From: Russula earlei
Taxonomy: Eukaryota > Basidiomycota > Agaricomycetes > Russulales > Russulaceae
NCBI GenBank assembly: GCA_025769875.1
Contig: JAGFNK010000151.1
Location: 1 to 64,000, forward strand
Length of the DNA: 64,000 nucleotides
Direction: 5' to 3'
Below are positions 44,688-55,499 of the stretch, in pieces. The first letter of the stretch is position 1, and each line of letters begins with the position of its first letter. The translations under genes were made by a program, and so were the position numbers. The notes under the pieces are model-generated. The model was not told the DNA's origin and made no database searches. It saw nothing but the letters and a program-made list of their open reading frames with translations.

Positions 44688-45727
44688 CGGTGAGGGTTAA
44701 TGGAAACTTCCCAATGCCTCCAGACGGTAGGACGGATACAGATCCGGTCCCAATCTGCTTGATGATAGCGTGACCACCGAGGTTAACTGATCCGGTGGCT
44801 GGAGCATAAGTGATGAAGTCGGTCCGGAACGGACTGATGTGATGGGTGGCTCCTGAGTCAATCATCCAGCGCGATCTAGTCACCGAAGTAAAGGGAAATG
44901 CGAATGTCATTTTCATCATCCTGAGATCTCCGTAATTGTAGCAGTAGTCTCTACTATGTGCGCAGTTGACCTTTCTGTTTGTGTCCGCGCCAGACTCCCT
45001 CTTTTTCTTCAGCCTTCTCCTCCTCATCCTTTTTCTTCTTCTGGCACTCAGGACTCTTGTGACCAGCTTTGTTGCAATAATAACATTTTATTTTGTTTTT
45101 ATCGTCCTGTTTCTTGACCGGAGCAATTTTGTTAAGGGAAGCGGAGGAGCCGGCCCGACGACTCTCTTCATTGAGAATGTGTTCCTGAATGGCTTTTGGG
45201 GAAAGCTTGTTTGGAAGATTAGAGCTGAGGATAGCTTGCGTAAGACCAGAGTAAGAGCTGGGAAGTGACTGAATTAGAGTGAGACTGAATTGGAGATCGG
45301 TGACGGGCATGTCATTGTTCTGAAGATTGATCCTAGTATCATTCAATTTCTGTAGTTGTGGGAACATCGGGCTGGTGTCATCTAGATCAAAATGCGTGAA
45401 GGCGGTCCAAGAGTTATGTAGGGACATAGATCCAACGCCGATGCAAGTAGTCTTAAGTTGTTCCCACTTGAGTTTACAGGTGTCGAACTTGGTGTTATCG
45501 CTTATCTCTGCGTATATATCTTTCTGGAGATGGAGCTGGAAGACACCTAACAGTATGTCTTCTTCAACATCCCAATTGCTATCTCCAGAGGGTTTTGTAT
45601 CGATAAGATGACGCCGGAAACCATTCATTCGGGTAATGGCCTCAAAGCGAAATGACCAAGTAGTCCAATTTGATGAATCTAAGATCTCCAGGGGCGTTCC
45701 CGAGGGGATAGTGAATGTGGGTGCCAT
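44539..45727 (-). pseudogene. Copia C gag and protease
   Basis: Gag starts at an ATG at 45727 (MAPTFTIPSGTPLEILDSSN) and runs 257 codons. It has a retrotransposon Gag core and a CCHC knuckle CYYCNKAGHKSPEC near 45040-45080. After a frame change (about 44954-45027) comes the aspartic protease motif RWMIDSGATHHISPF. The core of Gag is uninterrupted, consistent with a young insertion. Confidence 0.88.
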
Positions 45728-45950
45728 ATGATGTAATGAGGTGAATTGCCAATCCGGACCAGCGGAGCAATTGTAGCCAGATCAATTAGAGATCAAATCA
45801 GTATCTTTGACGCGTGATGTAACTGCACGTGCGTCAATCCTTTGGTTCCAGGGGCCAAGGGAGTAAGATGTCGTCTGATAACAGAGGTTTGTGGGGAAGG
45901 GAGGTGTTATAGGAATAAACGTGTGTGGTGATCTCTGTGGATTTTAGATA

Positions 45951-45968
45951 TGGGCAGGGCCCATAACC
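45951..45968 (-). promoter_or_regulatory. Copia C primer-binding site, initiator tRNA-Met anticodon-arm type
   Basis: The plus strand reads TGGGCAGGGCCCATAACC up to the first base of the 5' LTR. Initiator tRNA-Met anticodon arms read CAGGG(C/T)(C/T)CATAACCC-type sequence around the CAT anticodon (general knowledge). The pairing is therefore with the anticodon stem-loop, as for Drosophila copia, which is primed by a cleaved tRNA half. Confidence 0.75.
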
Positions 45969-47513
45969 TGTTGAAAATAGACGCAGTATGTGTGATTAGA
46001 TAGCAGCAGATGATAAGATCGCAGGCAGATCTATCAGACAATAGTTCAGTTTGGTTGACACAAAACTAATATAAATAATGTACCTATCAGACAATAGCTA
46101 CAACGTGTCGTTAGTACTGTGAGATAAGATGTCATAGTGTAAATACTCACTTCAGTTTGGTTGACACAAAACTGAAGTGATCTACATACTTTGTGGCGTT
46201 CTTAAGTACCTGAGACCTGCCACTAGATGCAGTACAGTTAACTACTATCACGGATCACTAAGTAAGTCCAAGGATCAGTTGTAAGTAGCTACTGATTGTC
46301 CTAAATCACTCTATCAGTGTAACTAACAGCGTGCTGCAGCGTATGAGCTGAGCCAGTGATGCCCGGTCCGGGTGATCCGACGCGTCAATGCATCCGAGTT
46401 GTGATCACATCACAACACACCTGAGACTCTGGGCAGTGCAGATCTCAACAATCTAACCTAAAGGAAGCTTTGCTATGTACAGTATTAGTTCTAGAAAAGA
46501 AGTAAGAGAGTGTGGTACTGACCTCAGTCTTGTGTGTGAAAGACTGAGGGAAAAAACGAACGACAACTAATTCGAATATTTACACGTATGGTCCGGCTTT
46601 GTCCATACACACGCCACTGGGTGGCTGCACGTCCAACATATCTATCACACCCTGGCTCTCTCCTTCCATGATCACCACTCACAGCCAGTTCCAGTTCCAC
46701 TCTGGTACTTGTTACTTGTTTGGACTATACTCTTTGCCAACTTCATTCTCAAACTCAGTCAACTCATCTCCAAGCTCCTCTCTCACTCTTGAACTGGATT
46801 GTTCAACAGTGAGTCCTAACATTGATAACAAGGTTATGACTTGTTCTCTATTTAGCAGCTCCCTTGTAGTATATAAGCACTCAATAAAGTAGCAGACTGT
46901 CTGCAGACTGTCCATTTGATTTGTGGCACTCTATTACCAAGGGTACTCCTTTGTGACTGCTATCTAGTAACACCATGGCCCTCTCCTTCTGTGATCACCT
47001 CTCACAGCCAGTACCAGTACCTCTCTGGTACTTGCTACTCATGTGGACCAAACTCTTCACCAACTTCATCCTCAAACTCAGTTGACTTGTCTCCAAGCTT
47101 CTCTCTCACTCTTGAACTGGATTGTTCCATGGTGAGTTCTGACACAACCCTAATATCAGTATTAAGGTCTTCAGTGTCACCTTATAGTTCATTCTATTAG
47201 AGTCAGTCTAATAATATGTTCCAGGGTCTATAGTATCTCCATTAGCATTCAATATAAGGACCTTAGGGTCATCCTAGAGGGTCTTTAGAAGGCCTCTAAT
47301 GTTGTCCTTTACTGCTGCATAGAGTGCCCATAAAGTAAGGCTTGCTGTATGTCAATTGTGCTTAGAATCAATTGTATGACAATGCACATGTGATATTGTG
47401 GACACCTCTGCTCACCTGTTTGGGTCATGTAAACAGGTGGCACCATCGAGCCCAGTTTTCCTCTAATATGACAGGGTCCTTCAAGGGCCCTCTCTGAGAA
47501 ATTGTTCATGACA

Positions 47514-47856
47514 CTGAGGATGTCCTCCACTTTGTTGTAGAGCATTTCTAAGAGCCTGATATGTATCATTTAGCATGGTGGTGTTTGCTCTGCTGACTGA
47601 GGTTGGTGCTGTGGTGGTGACTGACATCATGGTGGCAACAGTAGTCACTGGTTGGGTGGCTGTAGTATTGGCCATGACTGTGGCCATGGTGTTTGCTCTC
47701 TGATAGGCAAGCACTAATATTAGTAGGTTACTGGTGAAGAAGACAGTAGGGGTGAGGGTGTCATTGTCATTCAATCTGATGATGTCTGGTCTGAGTTCAT
47801 CAGGGATAGGCATGTTTCATATCTGGTGCTTGATACTGGTTTCCTCTTTGATAGTT
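47514..47856 (-). pseudogene. Open frame fragment flanking the nest, probably Gag-like
   Basis: On the minus strand from 47813 the frame reads MPIPDELRPDIIRLNDNDTL, then a Thr/Ala-rich stretch and MLNDTYQALRNALQQSG, before running into the old family Z LTR at 47513. It was evidently interrupted by that LTR. No family is certain. Confidence 0.35.
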
Positions 47857-48379
47857 CATCAGGAAAAAACGAAAATGCTATGTAGCGCTATATAGCTACC
47901 ATAGCGTCTGTAGCAACTTTACAACCATCGAGGTTTCATGTCTACATAGCAACCACCAAACTCTATATAGCTGCCACCAGGGTTATATAGAGCACCATTG
48001 ACTACATTTCTTCCACCAATGCTACATAAATCATACAATGTTATATCAACAACATAAATGTACATTTCTTCCCATCATCAACCATACCTATGTAGCCAAC
48101 CACATGCTTATGTTCTACTGATTACAACATTGTTATGATAAACAACTCAGGCACTTAAATTCACACAAATGTCAGGAAACAATATATATTTCACATATCA
48201 ACGCTAACTAATTTTTTGAACTACAGTCAGATACTCGCCTCCACAGTGCTGTTCCAGCTCTCACGTGCGGCACTTCTTGGGACTGCACCCGTAGCCATTG
48301 TCGTCATTTGCATATGCGTTCTAAGTGGTGTCTTGTCGCTCCATATGTCCATTTCTCCCCCCGAGCACTTGACAAAAGG

Positions 48380-49290
48380 CCGGAGAGTATGAGAGAGTGC
48401 ACAAAAACGAAAAGGAATAACGCACCTGTTCACTGTTCATTGGCCTGTGCCTGGGAGCGAGGGCCACCTTCTCTCGTTTCTTGGACTTGGACAGTGGTGT
48501 CGGTGGCTTTGTCGCGGTAAGAGGAGGCATCAAGGATGATGCAGAAGATGGCACCAGGGTACAGGTGAGTCGAGACGTGAACGTGTGTTCAACGTTTTGA
48601 AGCCGCGCGAAGCCTGTGCAAAGGAAAGCAGAGGGGAGTGACAAAAAAACAAAAAGCGAAGGAAAGGGTAACGCACAGAATGCGTAAGACACTCATTGAA
48701 GATGCCAAGCATGGTTGTACTTGTCACTGTGACAGTGAGATTGCACAAGTAAAAGGAAACCTGAAACACACATTGGCGAGACCTAGGGAATGGGTCACAC
48801 TTTCATTTTCTGTGATGTGCCCATCCCCTGAAATACCATTTCCTGCGTGCGGGAGCTTGATTTTGGTTCAAGCATACTTTACCTTCAAGCAACGTGTGTT
48901 TTCCCCCGCGTGCGATTTTAGTTAAGTTGTTTGTGTGCATTTTTTTTCTTTCACTTAAATACAAGTCCTCTCATATGTCATTGTCGTCCCCATCGTCACC
49001 ACTGCAGTAACACAGAAGAAGGGAGTGAGAAGGCAGCTTGAAGGCCAACAAGAGGCTGTTTAGTAGGAAGGAGAGGGGAGATGATGAGAGAGTGCGTGAA
49101 AACGAAACAAAAAACGCACCCACGGAAACAACATGGCATGGGAAAACTCGAAAACTCGAATGACTTGGGTAATAGCCAGTGAAAACTTGATGAAACTGGC
49201 AGCTTGAGAGTCTTGAACTGGGACCATGGGGAAGGAAGGGTGGGCAGGAGAGGGGAAAGAGGGGAAGAATGATGGCAAAAGAAAATGAAC
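48380..49290. repeat. Diverged internal repeats of the 2.79-kb element
   Basis: A block resembling GAGAGTGC-A4-CGAAA-AACGCACC recurs near 48390, 48650 and 49085. The last copy continues into sequence resembling 5100-5330. Reading frames here are short and not conserved. No gene supported. Confidence 0.35.
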
Positions 49291-49499
49291 ACGATTAGTA
49301 AAAACAAAGAGGCTGTCGTCAAAAAAGGTTTGAAGTCGACAAGTTGCACATGTTGGCCTTTTTTACCTTGTGCCTTGCCATCACATATGTCAACATCCCA
49401 TTGCATAGTCACATAGACAAGCAAGCAGCATTTTTCATGTGTGACCACTCTCACTTGCATGTTCCCCATGTGCTCTCTCCCCTCTCCTCTCCTTTGCAC

Positions 49500-50149
49500 T
49501 GTAAGGTGAGTTGTGGGCTTGGACGTGGATCACAGTGGACTGGCCAATGCTGACCAAGCATCACCCACACCCACCGTGAGAGACAAGTCAACAGCCCGAA
49601 CACTGCGTGCCCCACAACTCCCACTCTCCCACCACCATGTCACACACACAAGCACACCACGCCCTCCACCTCTCACCTCCGATGCACACACTTGCTCCTC
49701 CACCTCCGACGTCACTACCACCCACACACACCCATACACATACCCCCATGCTCACCCCCACATGCACGCTCACTCGCCCGCACGCCCGCCACTGCCTCAT
49801 CAGGCAGAAGTCCTCAATGCTCGAGACCTGGCTGACCACCCCTTCACAGCATTTCAGCCACGCCGACTAGTGCCCACTCATTGCTACAGCCCCCTTTACT
49901 ATACCCTTCCAAAGCCTAGCTTCGTTACACCTGTCGCCTCAACGCCACGATCACACACGTCCATACCCATTTATCTCAGAATACATTTCCCTATCTTTAG
50001 CTACCTTCATTCTAGGATACCATTTAGTCTAGCTCCAGTCCTAATGTACATAAAAACCAGCCTTTGTCTCTAGGACGAAGGCAAGAAAGGAAGGAAATAG
50101 AAAGAAAGAAAGCAAGCAAGAAACCCTTTTACCCCCACTTCGACCGACT
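49500..50149 (+). mobile_element. LTR-like insertion, family V
   Basis: It starts TGTAAGGTGAGTTGTGGG like the other family V LTRs and has a GTACATAAAAACC box near 50047. TGCAC (49495-49499) and TGCGC (50150-50154) may be a decayed 5-bp duplication. The 3' end does not match the other copies well, so the right boundary is tentative. Confidence 0.5.
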
Positions 50150-50331
50150 TGCGCATGTGGCCACCTCCCATCAGGAGAGGAGAGGCAAGAAAGAAAAACA
50201 GTGTCATCAGGGGAGAAGGAGAGGGGGAGGATGGGAAAGGGGAGAGTGGGTTGGGGAGGAGAGGACAATATGCAGCATAGCATGGCCAATCAGTAAGGCT
50301 CGATAGTGCAATATAATTATAATAACCAATA

Positions 50332-50431
50332 GTCTCCATAGAGCAATGTAATGAACAATTGTCTCCATAGTGCAATGTAATAAACTGATTGTCTCCATAG
50401 TGCAATGTAGTAAACTGATCATCTCCATAGA
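50332..50431 (+). repeat. 30-bp tandem repeat, about 3.3 units
   Basis: The unit GTCTCCATAGTGCAATGTAA plus TAAACTGATT is repeated three times with few changes and a partial fourth. It belongs to the right subterminal region of the 2.79-kb element and contains the CCATAG motif of that region. Confidence 0.8.
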
Positions 50432-50646
50432 CAACCAGAATTTCTGTCATCCTACATAGTGATATGTAGACTTGATTTCATCTACTGTGCCTCCATAAAT
50501 ATAGTCATAAACTACTGGAACTACATTGAGCAATATAGACTTACTATGATGCTATAGAGCACTACATAGTATGTTGTTGTGCTATGGTGTCTATGGTGTC
50601 TACAGAATTAAGCGGTGTCTACGGACCGGACCGGTTTTTCCTGATG

Positions 50647-51245
50647 TTTTGACACTGGCTGGTTCTGATTATTTGTCATCTGTGGTTTCTCCAGCTTGAG
50701 GTTGATTGAGGTCATGTTGTAATTTGATGTTCTACTGATTGAGGTCTTCTTGCTCTTCTCCTAGGTAGCATCAACCATTTTTGTCTTCAAAGATTTCATA
50801 CCAAGTTTCTGCTCTGTAGTAGACTGGTACAGTCAGATCATAGAATACTTGTCCTCCTGATGGATGAGTGATGGAGTAGCCATGTTCTCTTCAGGTCCAA
50901 CCCAGAACAATCAACTGCTGAATGGTGTGGTGAGCCTATTCTGCACTGGCAGCTAGATCTGTTCTCTGTGTGACAAAGCCATGGTAAAACAAAGTCAAGT
51001 CTAATGTCACCACCATCTGGTACGATGATGAACATTAGACTCATTGAGTGTTAGATGCAGAAGTAACTGATAGTCAAGCAGTTATGAGAAGGAAATGAAT
51101 CAATTGTCTGGTGAGTAGACAAGAGATTCAACTTGGCTTCCTAACAAGACCATTGTACAGTTTATACACCTGTTAGAGCACCCAGAACTTAGTAGTACAT
51201 TTGAGAGATCAAGTTGACAAGAATGAGAAAGAATCATAGGGGCAC
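50647..51245 (-). mobile_element. Remnant of an X-type Copia element: LTR piece and leader
   Basis: 51020-51245 is the reverse complement of the promoter-containing part of repeat X (about 1520-1690), including CAGTTTATACACCTG. Further along, on the minus strand (50900-50650), broken frames with MATPSLIHQEDKYSMI look like the start of a Gag. This marks the right edge of the repeat-rich part. Confidence 0.5.
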
Positions 51246-52691
51246 TTCAACATGGTAGAGGAAAAGGCAAGTAGCTACTATGTGCATCCAGACAATTCAA
51301 AAAATTACCATTCTTGGCCCTTGCCCTTATTGTTCTTGCCCATTTGGGCATGCAATATCACTAACCCTTATGGGTATGGTGTTCACAGGTACAGGTATGA
51401 GTTTGGGGAAAAAACCCCAAGGGTTACCCATGTCATACCTTACCATAGAGGCAACCCATGACTTGTGTTGACCTACATAACCTACCCTAGGTTATATATA
51501 AACATGGTCTTGCTACAGCAAAATCACATTTTGCTGATGACACCCACCGTTAAGGGTAGGAAGACACACAGGGGACTACAAGAGCGATTCCCGGGCAATG
51601 TCCCCGGCCCAGTGCAGTGTCCATTCAACATCACTCGCACCGCTTCAGGATCTCCTCCATCTCCTACCTCCAATACCAACGTGCTTGACAGTCAGCACTC
51701 TTCAAAGGCGATTGGAGCCGGAAGTTCGAGGGTTACCGCAGTTAAGAGACACTTGTAATGGTGCAACCCATGTATGAGCAGTACTGTGGGGTGTTCTACA
51801 ACCCCGAGATGCACCTTAACAGATCCGAAAACAAAAATATGGATGAGGGTGCGACCTTACGATGCCCCGCGGTGTGGGACACAACCGCTTATCTTTGCAG
51901 AGTCATGCACATGGCTGCTAGGTGCAGCCATAACAGCATTACATTCTGGAACAAACATGACATCATGATGTCTGCGTACACTTAATTGCTTGACAAATCA
52001 TGACCCTTCTGTCAAGTGGAACAAGAGTGCCAGGGAAATGATGCTGATGACACAGAGTCGTTTGGTGGTCACCGAGCCCAATCTATAACTCGTAAGCCGA
52101 GCAACACAGGAAGGTTGTATGGCAAGTCAGCATAGGAGTGAGGATAAAGAGGACCACACCGGAAATTGTTGGCTGGGGAGCTGTCCATTTGGTAAGGCAA
52201 CCTCTCGAAAAGGAATGGCAAGGTTGGGAATAATTAGAAGTAAGGCGGGGAAAAAAGGACAACAGATGTGTGGTGGTGACCCTGCCGGGCCAAGCATTCG
52301 GCGCTGCTGGGGGAACGTCACTCTCTGATGCAACAAATGGGCATTTTCATTCAGGGTGTATACTAAACTTGTTGTCCCCATTGAGGTGCGATCGGTTACC
52401 CATCTTGAAAAGCTACTGCAGTGTACTGCCCGATGTCACGATGAGAGACAGAAGGTAACCCACTTGGGCCTGCGAGAGCTGTGCCAGTCACGGTGAGATG
52501 TAGCTTCCCCAGGCTGTGCTGTCGCCACACGTACGAGCCAGCTTACTCAGGTGCCCGGGCTGCTGGACCGTGAAAACATCGAAGCTACTCCCATCCCCGA
52601 AGGAGTGTCCACTCTTTATGATCACGATATAGATGATAGCCGCCTGTAACAGGAAGGCGATGACGAGGCAATCCTGTCCTGTTGGTGTATC
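51246..52691. other. Low-copy region, no firm gene
   Basis: A TATATATAAA box (about 51493) precedes an ATG at 51537 that opens 73 codons (MTPTVKGRKTHRGLQERFPG) to 51758. Other short frames lie on both strands. No domain or convincing splice structure was found, so no gene is called, although a small gene at 51537-51758 is possible. Confidence 0.3.
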
Positions 52692-53495
52692 ATGTCCAAT
52701 GAGTATTTGGTCCCGACGCCAGTGTGTGTTCAGGCTGTGATACGAAGCGGTCAACAAGTGTGCTCAACGAAGCTGGCTGTGAAGATACGAAAGTGGACCA
52801 AGCTTCTCAATCTTTACGACCTTGTCATCGTGTTCGAGGACGTGCTCATTGTGGACTGCAGAGACTTGATGCATCAGAAGGTCGAATGGCAGAGATGGGA
52901 TGAGGCCGAACGTATCATGACACCGGACTCTTTGTACGAAACCATCCGTTCTGGTTTACCTGATGGGTGTGCTGCCTGCCGTCTGCCGTCCATAGAACAC
53001 ACGAGTGTGTTTCTTATGCAACATAGTGGATCGAATACATTCGAATTCAAGATCATATTATCAGCGCCCGAAAACTTTAAAGCATACAGAGTCGGAGTGC
53101 CGGTTCTCGGTCGGGACCAGTGTGGTGACCTGGGGCTGCGGACCTCACCACTGTTGTACTAGTACTAGTGCGGGCGGTTGGCCACCTCTCATTACCATAC
53201 ACACAGCGTACTGACCTGCAGGCGTCGGCGATCCGTACAGACTTCGTAGCGATGCCACTGGTAGCCGTACTGTAGCCCTGAAGGACGGGAGAGGTGGGTA
53301 CGGTTGTTGGTTCCTGTCTTGGCTCTGCGGTGCGACGTGGCGTACCTGGAAGCTGTCATGGGGGTATCGATAAAGTTTGGCCAAAGCGGCCCTGTTCGTT
53401 TCGTGATGATCCCATGTATTGATGGACAAACGAGTGATCGGAGATCATCGGTTTTGATTGCGGCGAGCGACGAGCTGGACAACGGTTACCTGTGA
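52692..53495 (+). CDS. Doubtful multi-exon gene, unknown; weak resemblance to the Rad9 clamp fold
   Basis: The first frame (52692-53118 and beyond) reads KIRKWTKLLNLYDLVIVFED and later HTSVFLMQHSGSNTFEFKII. A good donor CAG-GTGTGGT (53121) and acceptor CCTGCAG (about 53220) suggest an intron. A later frame (53265-53495) reads EAVMGVSIKFGQSGPVRF and SVLIAASDELDNGYL before TGA. The later block recalls the conserved VSIxFxxxGxPxxF...FVLAT pattern of the DNA-damage clamp subunit Rad9, but frames between exons do not join cleanly with the splice sites seen, and minus-strand frames overlap. It could be a pseudogene. Confidence 0.25.
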
Positions 53496-53499
53496 CACA

Positions 53500-54554
53500 A
53501 GGGTTCATTTCTTGCTTGACCGGAGCAGTTCAATTGATCGCTCCGCAAGAATACTGAGAGCCAAGACTGCTGCAAGCCATAGGCTCGGAGTGCCACACAA
53601 AGTACCGACTACTCATGCAGGGGCCTGTGTACACTAAACAGCTAGTGTTTCAACACCCCACCCCCCCTTCTAACCTGTCTAGCTATCTGGGGTGATTATA
53701 AATCGTCCTTCGATGGTCACAAGAACGGGTCGATTCTCAGGCTCTAGTTTTGCCGATTATCTTGGTGACCTCATGCTTGCATGGCGACGGTGATGTGTAG
53801 AAATCACGGGTTGGAATCTCGCAATGAGGCGGGCCGAATAAACAAATGTTGAGCGTGTTGAGCTCTTCCAAAGATATGCGAACATATTGTTTCACAACGG
53901 TGAGGTGGCGCCGAGAGCGACAACTGGTGAATCACATTACGGCACATCTTCCGTGAAGGTGTGGCCCATGGCAATCTGTACTATGACGACGGGACATAGA
54001 CTCGACCACAATGAACGTGAATCGAATGTGGAACACATCTGAGACGGGATTCTCACGGGAGAGCGGGTGTTACCGTCACATGTCACGTATGGTCACTGCC
54101 TTGGAAAAAGAAAAAAAAAATGATGGGAAGGAGCACAGGATAGAAACAAGGAGATAAGGTTCGCGATCAGTGAGTTGGCGGTGCTCGAGCGAAAAGGTGG
54201 GTACTAAGGAGAGACAACAAGCCGACAAGGCGTGGGAACTTCCTAATAAAGCAAACCCTTGACCCTAGTGGAAAACCCTGGGCCCAGCTTGTGCGGAAAC
54301 CCTGTGCCCAGATGCCCCGTTTTAATCCAACGCGCTTTCTCTTCCCAACCAACCATCGCCGTCCTCCTTTTCCTTTATCAACCACCAGAATTCGCCCCAA
54401 CCCGTACGTCGCAGTACCCCGCTCCCCCCATCCCGCTCCCGCGCTTTTCTCACCTAGTCCTCCTTCAGAAAAGTTTTCGACGAACAGTAGCCTTTCTGCA
54501 GTAGGCTATCCTTCTCGCTCTTCCACATCTTTTCGTTGATCAACGCGAACAGGT
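53500..54554. other. Intergenic region and promoter of the 14-3-3 gene
   Basis: An A-rich tract (about 54109-54120) lies here. The last 150 bases are pyrimidine-rich (CCCCGCTCCCCCCATCCCGC) just before the 14-3-3 start, common for strongly expressed fungal genes. No additional gene is supported. Confidence 0.4.
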
Positions 54555-55499
54555 ATGCCCGAGTCGCGTGAAGATTCCGTTTATCTCGCCAAGCTCGCCG
54601 AGCAGGCCGAGCGCTATGAAGGTCCTTGCTGCCACTATCCAAGTTGATTCCGCGCGACTAACTCGTTCCGCTCGCACCCTTTAGAGATGGTGGAAAATAT
54701 GAAGCGGGTCGCTTCGTCTGATCAAGAACTCACGGTCGAGGAACGTAACTTGCTTTCCGTTGCATACAAGAACGTCATTGGCGCGCGCCGCGCATCCTGG
54801 AGGATCGTGTCTTCCATCGAGCAGAAGGAAGAATCTAAGGGCAATGAGGCTCAGGTGTCAATGATCAAGGGCTACCGCGAGAAGATCGAGTCCGAGCTTG
54901 CGAAGATCTGCGAGGATATTCTTGATGTCCTCGACAAACATCTTATCCCCTCGGCTGCTTCAGGCGAGTCAAAAGTGTTCTACCACAAGATGTGAGTGTG
55001 CAAGCTCTGTATCACTCCAGGCGCTAATGTTGCGTTGTGTCCTAGGATGGGTGACTATCACCGTTACCTGGCTGAGTTCGCCACAGGCGACAAGCGGAAA
55101 GATTCTGCAGACAAGTCCCTTGAAGCTTATAAGGCTGCTTCCGACGTTGCCGTTACTGAGCTACCCCCAACACACCCTATTCGTCTTGGTCTTGCCCTCA
55201 ATTTCTCCGTCTTTTATTATGAGATTTTGAACAGTCCCGATCGCGCGTGCCATCTCGCCAAACAGGCATTCGATGATGCCATTGCCGAACTCGACACACT
55301 TTCTGAAGAGAGCTATAAGGATTCTACTCTGATCATGCAGCTGCTCCGGGACAACCTCACCCTTTGGACCTCAGATATGCAGGACTCAGGTTTGTAGTAT
55401 TCGTTCATTCGCAGTAAGGATAACCTACTCATTGATGCGATGCCAGACAAACCAGCGGACAAGGATGATGCTGCCGATGCTGCCGGTGAAGACTCGTAA
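54555..55499 (+). CDS. 14-3-3 protein, four exons, complete
   Basis: 14-3-3 proteins are cytoplasmic dimers that bind phosphoserine/threonine motifs and control cell cycle, signalling and enzyme activity. Exons are 54555-54621, 54685-54991, 55046-55389 and 55447-55499, with introns of 54-63 nt and consensus GT...AG ends; the sum, 771 nt, gives 256 residues, the usual size. Family blocks are all present: [85 protein letters not shown], and [12 protein letters not shown], with an acidic tail ([16 protein letters not shown]). The Lys, Arg and Arg-Tyr residues that form the phosphopeptide pocket fall within these blocks. It is a single-copy-looking gene with no decay. Confidence 0.97.

Larger units (their letters stand above)
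41149..46450 (-). mobile_element. Copia C retrotransposon inside the Copia B LTR, TSD ATCTA
   Basis: The LTRs (41149-41629 and 45969-46450) start TGTTGAAAATAGAC and end GCAGATCTCAACA. They differ at roughly ten positions, mostly CpG-type transitions. ATCTA flanks the element (41144-41148 and 46451-46455), and the intact left Copia B LTR shows the empty site GTGATCTAACC. A purine tract ATGGGGGGA (minus strand) adjoins the 3' LTR. The element is 5,302 bp and is the innermost, youngest layer. Confidence 0.95.
36510..46638 (-). mobile_element. Copia B retrotransposon, TSD TATCT
   Basis: The left LTR (36510-36757) is 248 bp. The right LTR is split by Copia C into 41085-41148 and 46456-46638. Both LTRs start TGTTGAAGCTAAAGG and end GCACGTCCAACA with only a few differences, so insertion was fairly recent. 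TATCT duplicates flank it (36505-36509 and 46639-46643). A purine tract GGCTGAGGGGGCG precedes the 3' LTR on the minus strand. Genes read right to left. Confidence 0.93.
35723..46821 (+). mobile_element. Solo LTR, family Z (inner), TSD TTGAT
   Basis: The left piece starts at 35723 (TGTCATGAACCATTTCCCAG) and runs to 36509. The right piece runs from 46644 and ends GAGTCCTAACA at 46821; the total is 965 bp. TTGAT lies at 35718-35722 and 46822-46826. Copia B splits it. Confidence 0.9.
35113..47144 (+). mobile_element. Solo LTR, family Z (outer), TSD CAACC
   Basis: The left piece starts TGTCATGAACCATTTCCCAG (35113-35722) and the right piece ends GTGAGTTCTGACA (46827-47144), together 928 bp. CAACC occurs at 35108-35112 and 47145-47149. 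It is interrupted by the inner family Z copy. Confidence 0.88.
34867..47513 (-). mobile_element. Inverted family Z LTR, host of the nested insertions
   Basis: Two pieces (34867-35112 and 47150-47513) together form about 610 bp of a family Z LTR on the minus strand. The 5' tip TGTCATGAAC is at 47513. About 350 bases of its 3' part are missing beyond 34867, where the Gypsy LTR abuts. Everything between 35113 and 47149 was inserted later. Confidence 0.8.
47857..50646. mobile_element. 2.79-kb element with CATCAGGAAAAA tips and subterminal repeats
   Basis: The left end is CATCAGGAAAAAACG and the right end CCGGTTTTTCCTGATG. The left 200 bases contain repeated CTATATAGC and GCTATGTAGC-type motifs, and the right 300 bases contain related CTACATAG and CTATAGAGC motifs in inverse order, the layout expected for transposase binding sites. 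TT flanks both sides (47855-47856 and 50647-50648), the only candidate duplication. The interior has no transposase and contains a family V LTR (49500-50149). Confidence 0.7.

Noticed and set aside
45951..45968. tRNA-like sequence as a tRNA gene
   Set aside because: Only the anticodon arm is present, flush with an LTR; no acceptor, D or T arms, so it is a primer-binding site.
48227..50289. Short frames inside the 2.79-kb CATCAGG element
   Set aside because: Low-complexity His/Pro/Thr or Leu/Ser-rich translations, none resembling a transposase.
24867..50646. CATCAGG-tipped elements as Helitrons
   Set aside because: They have inverted terminal repeats at both ends and lack the TC...CTRR structure and 3' hairpin of Helitrons.
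54167..54539. Open frames upstream of the 14-3-3 start
   Set aside because: They lie in the pyrimidine-rich promoter/leader on both strands and have no domain similarity.
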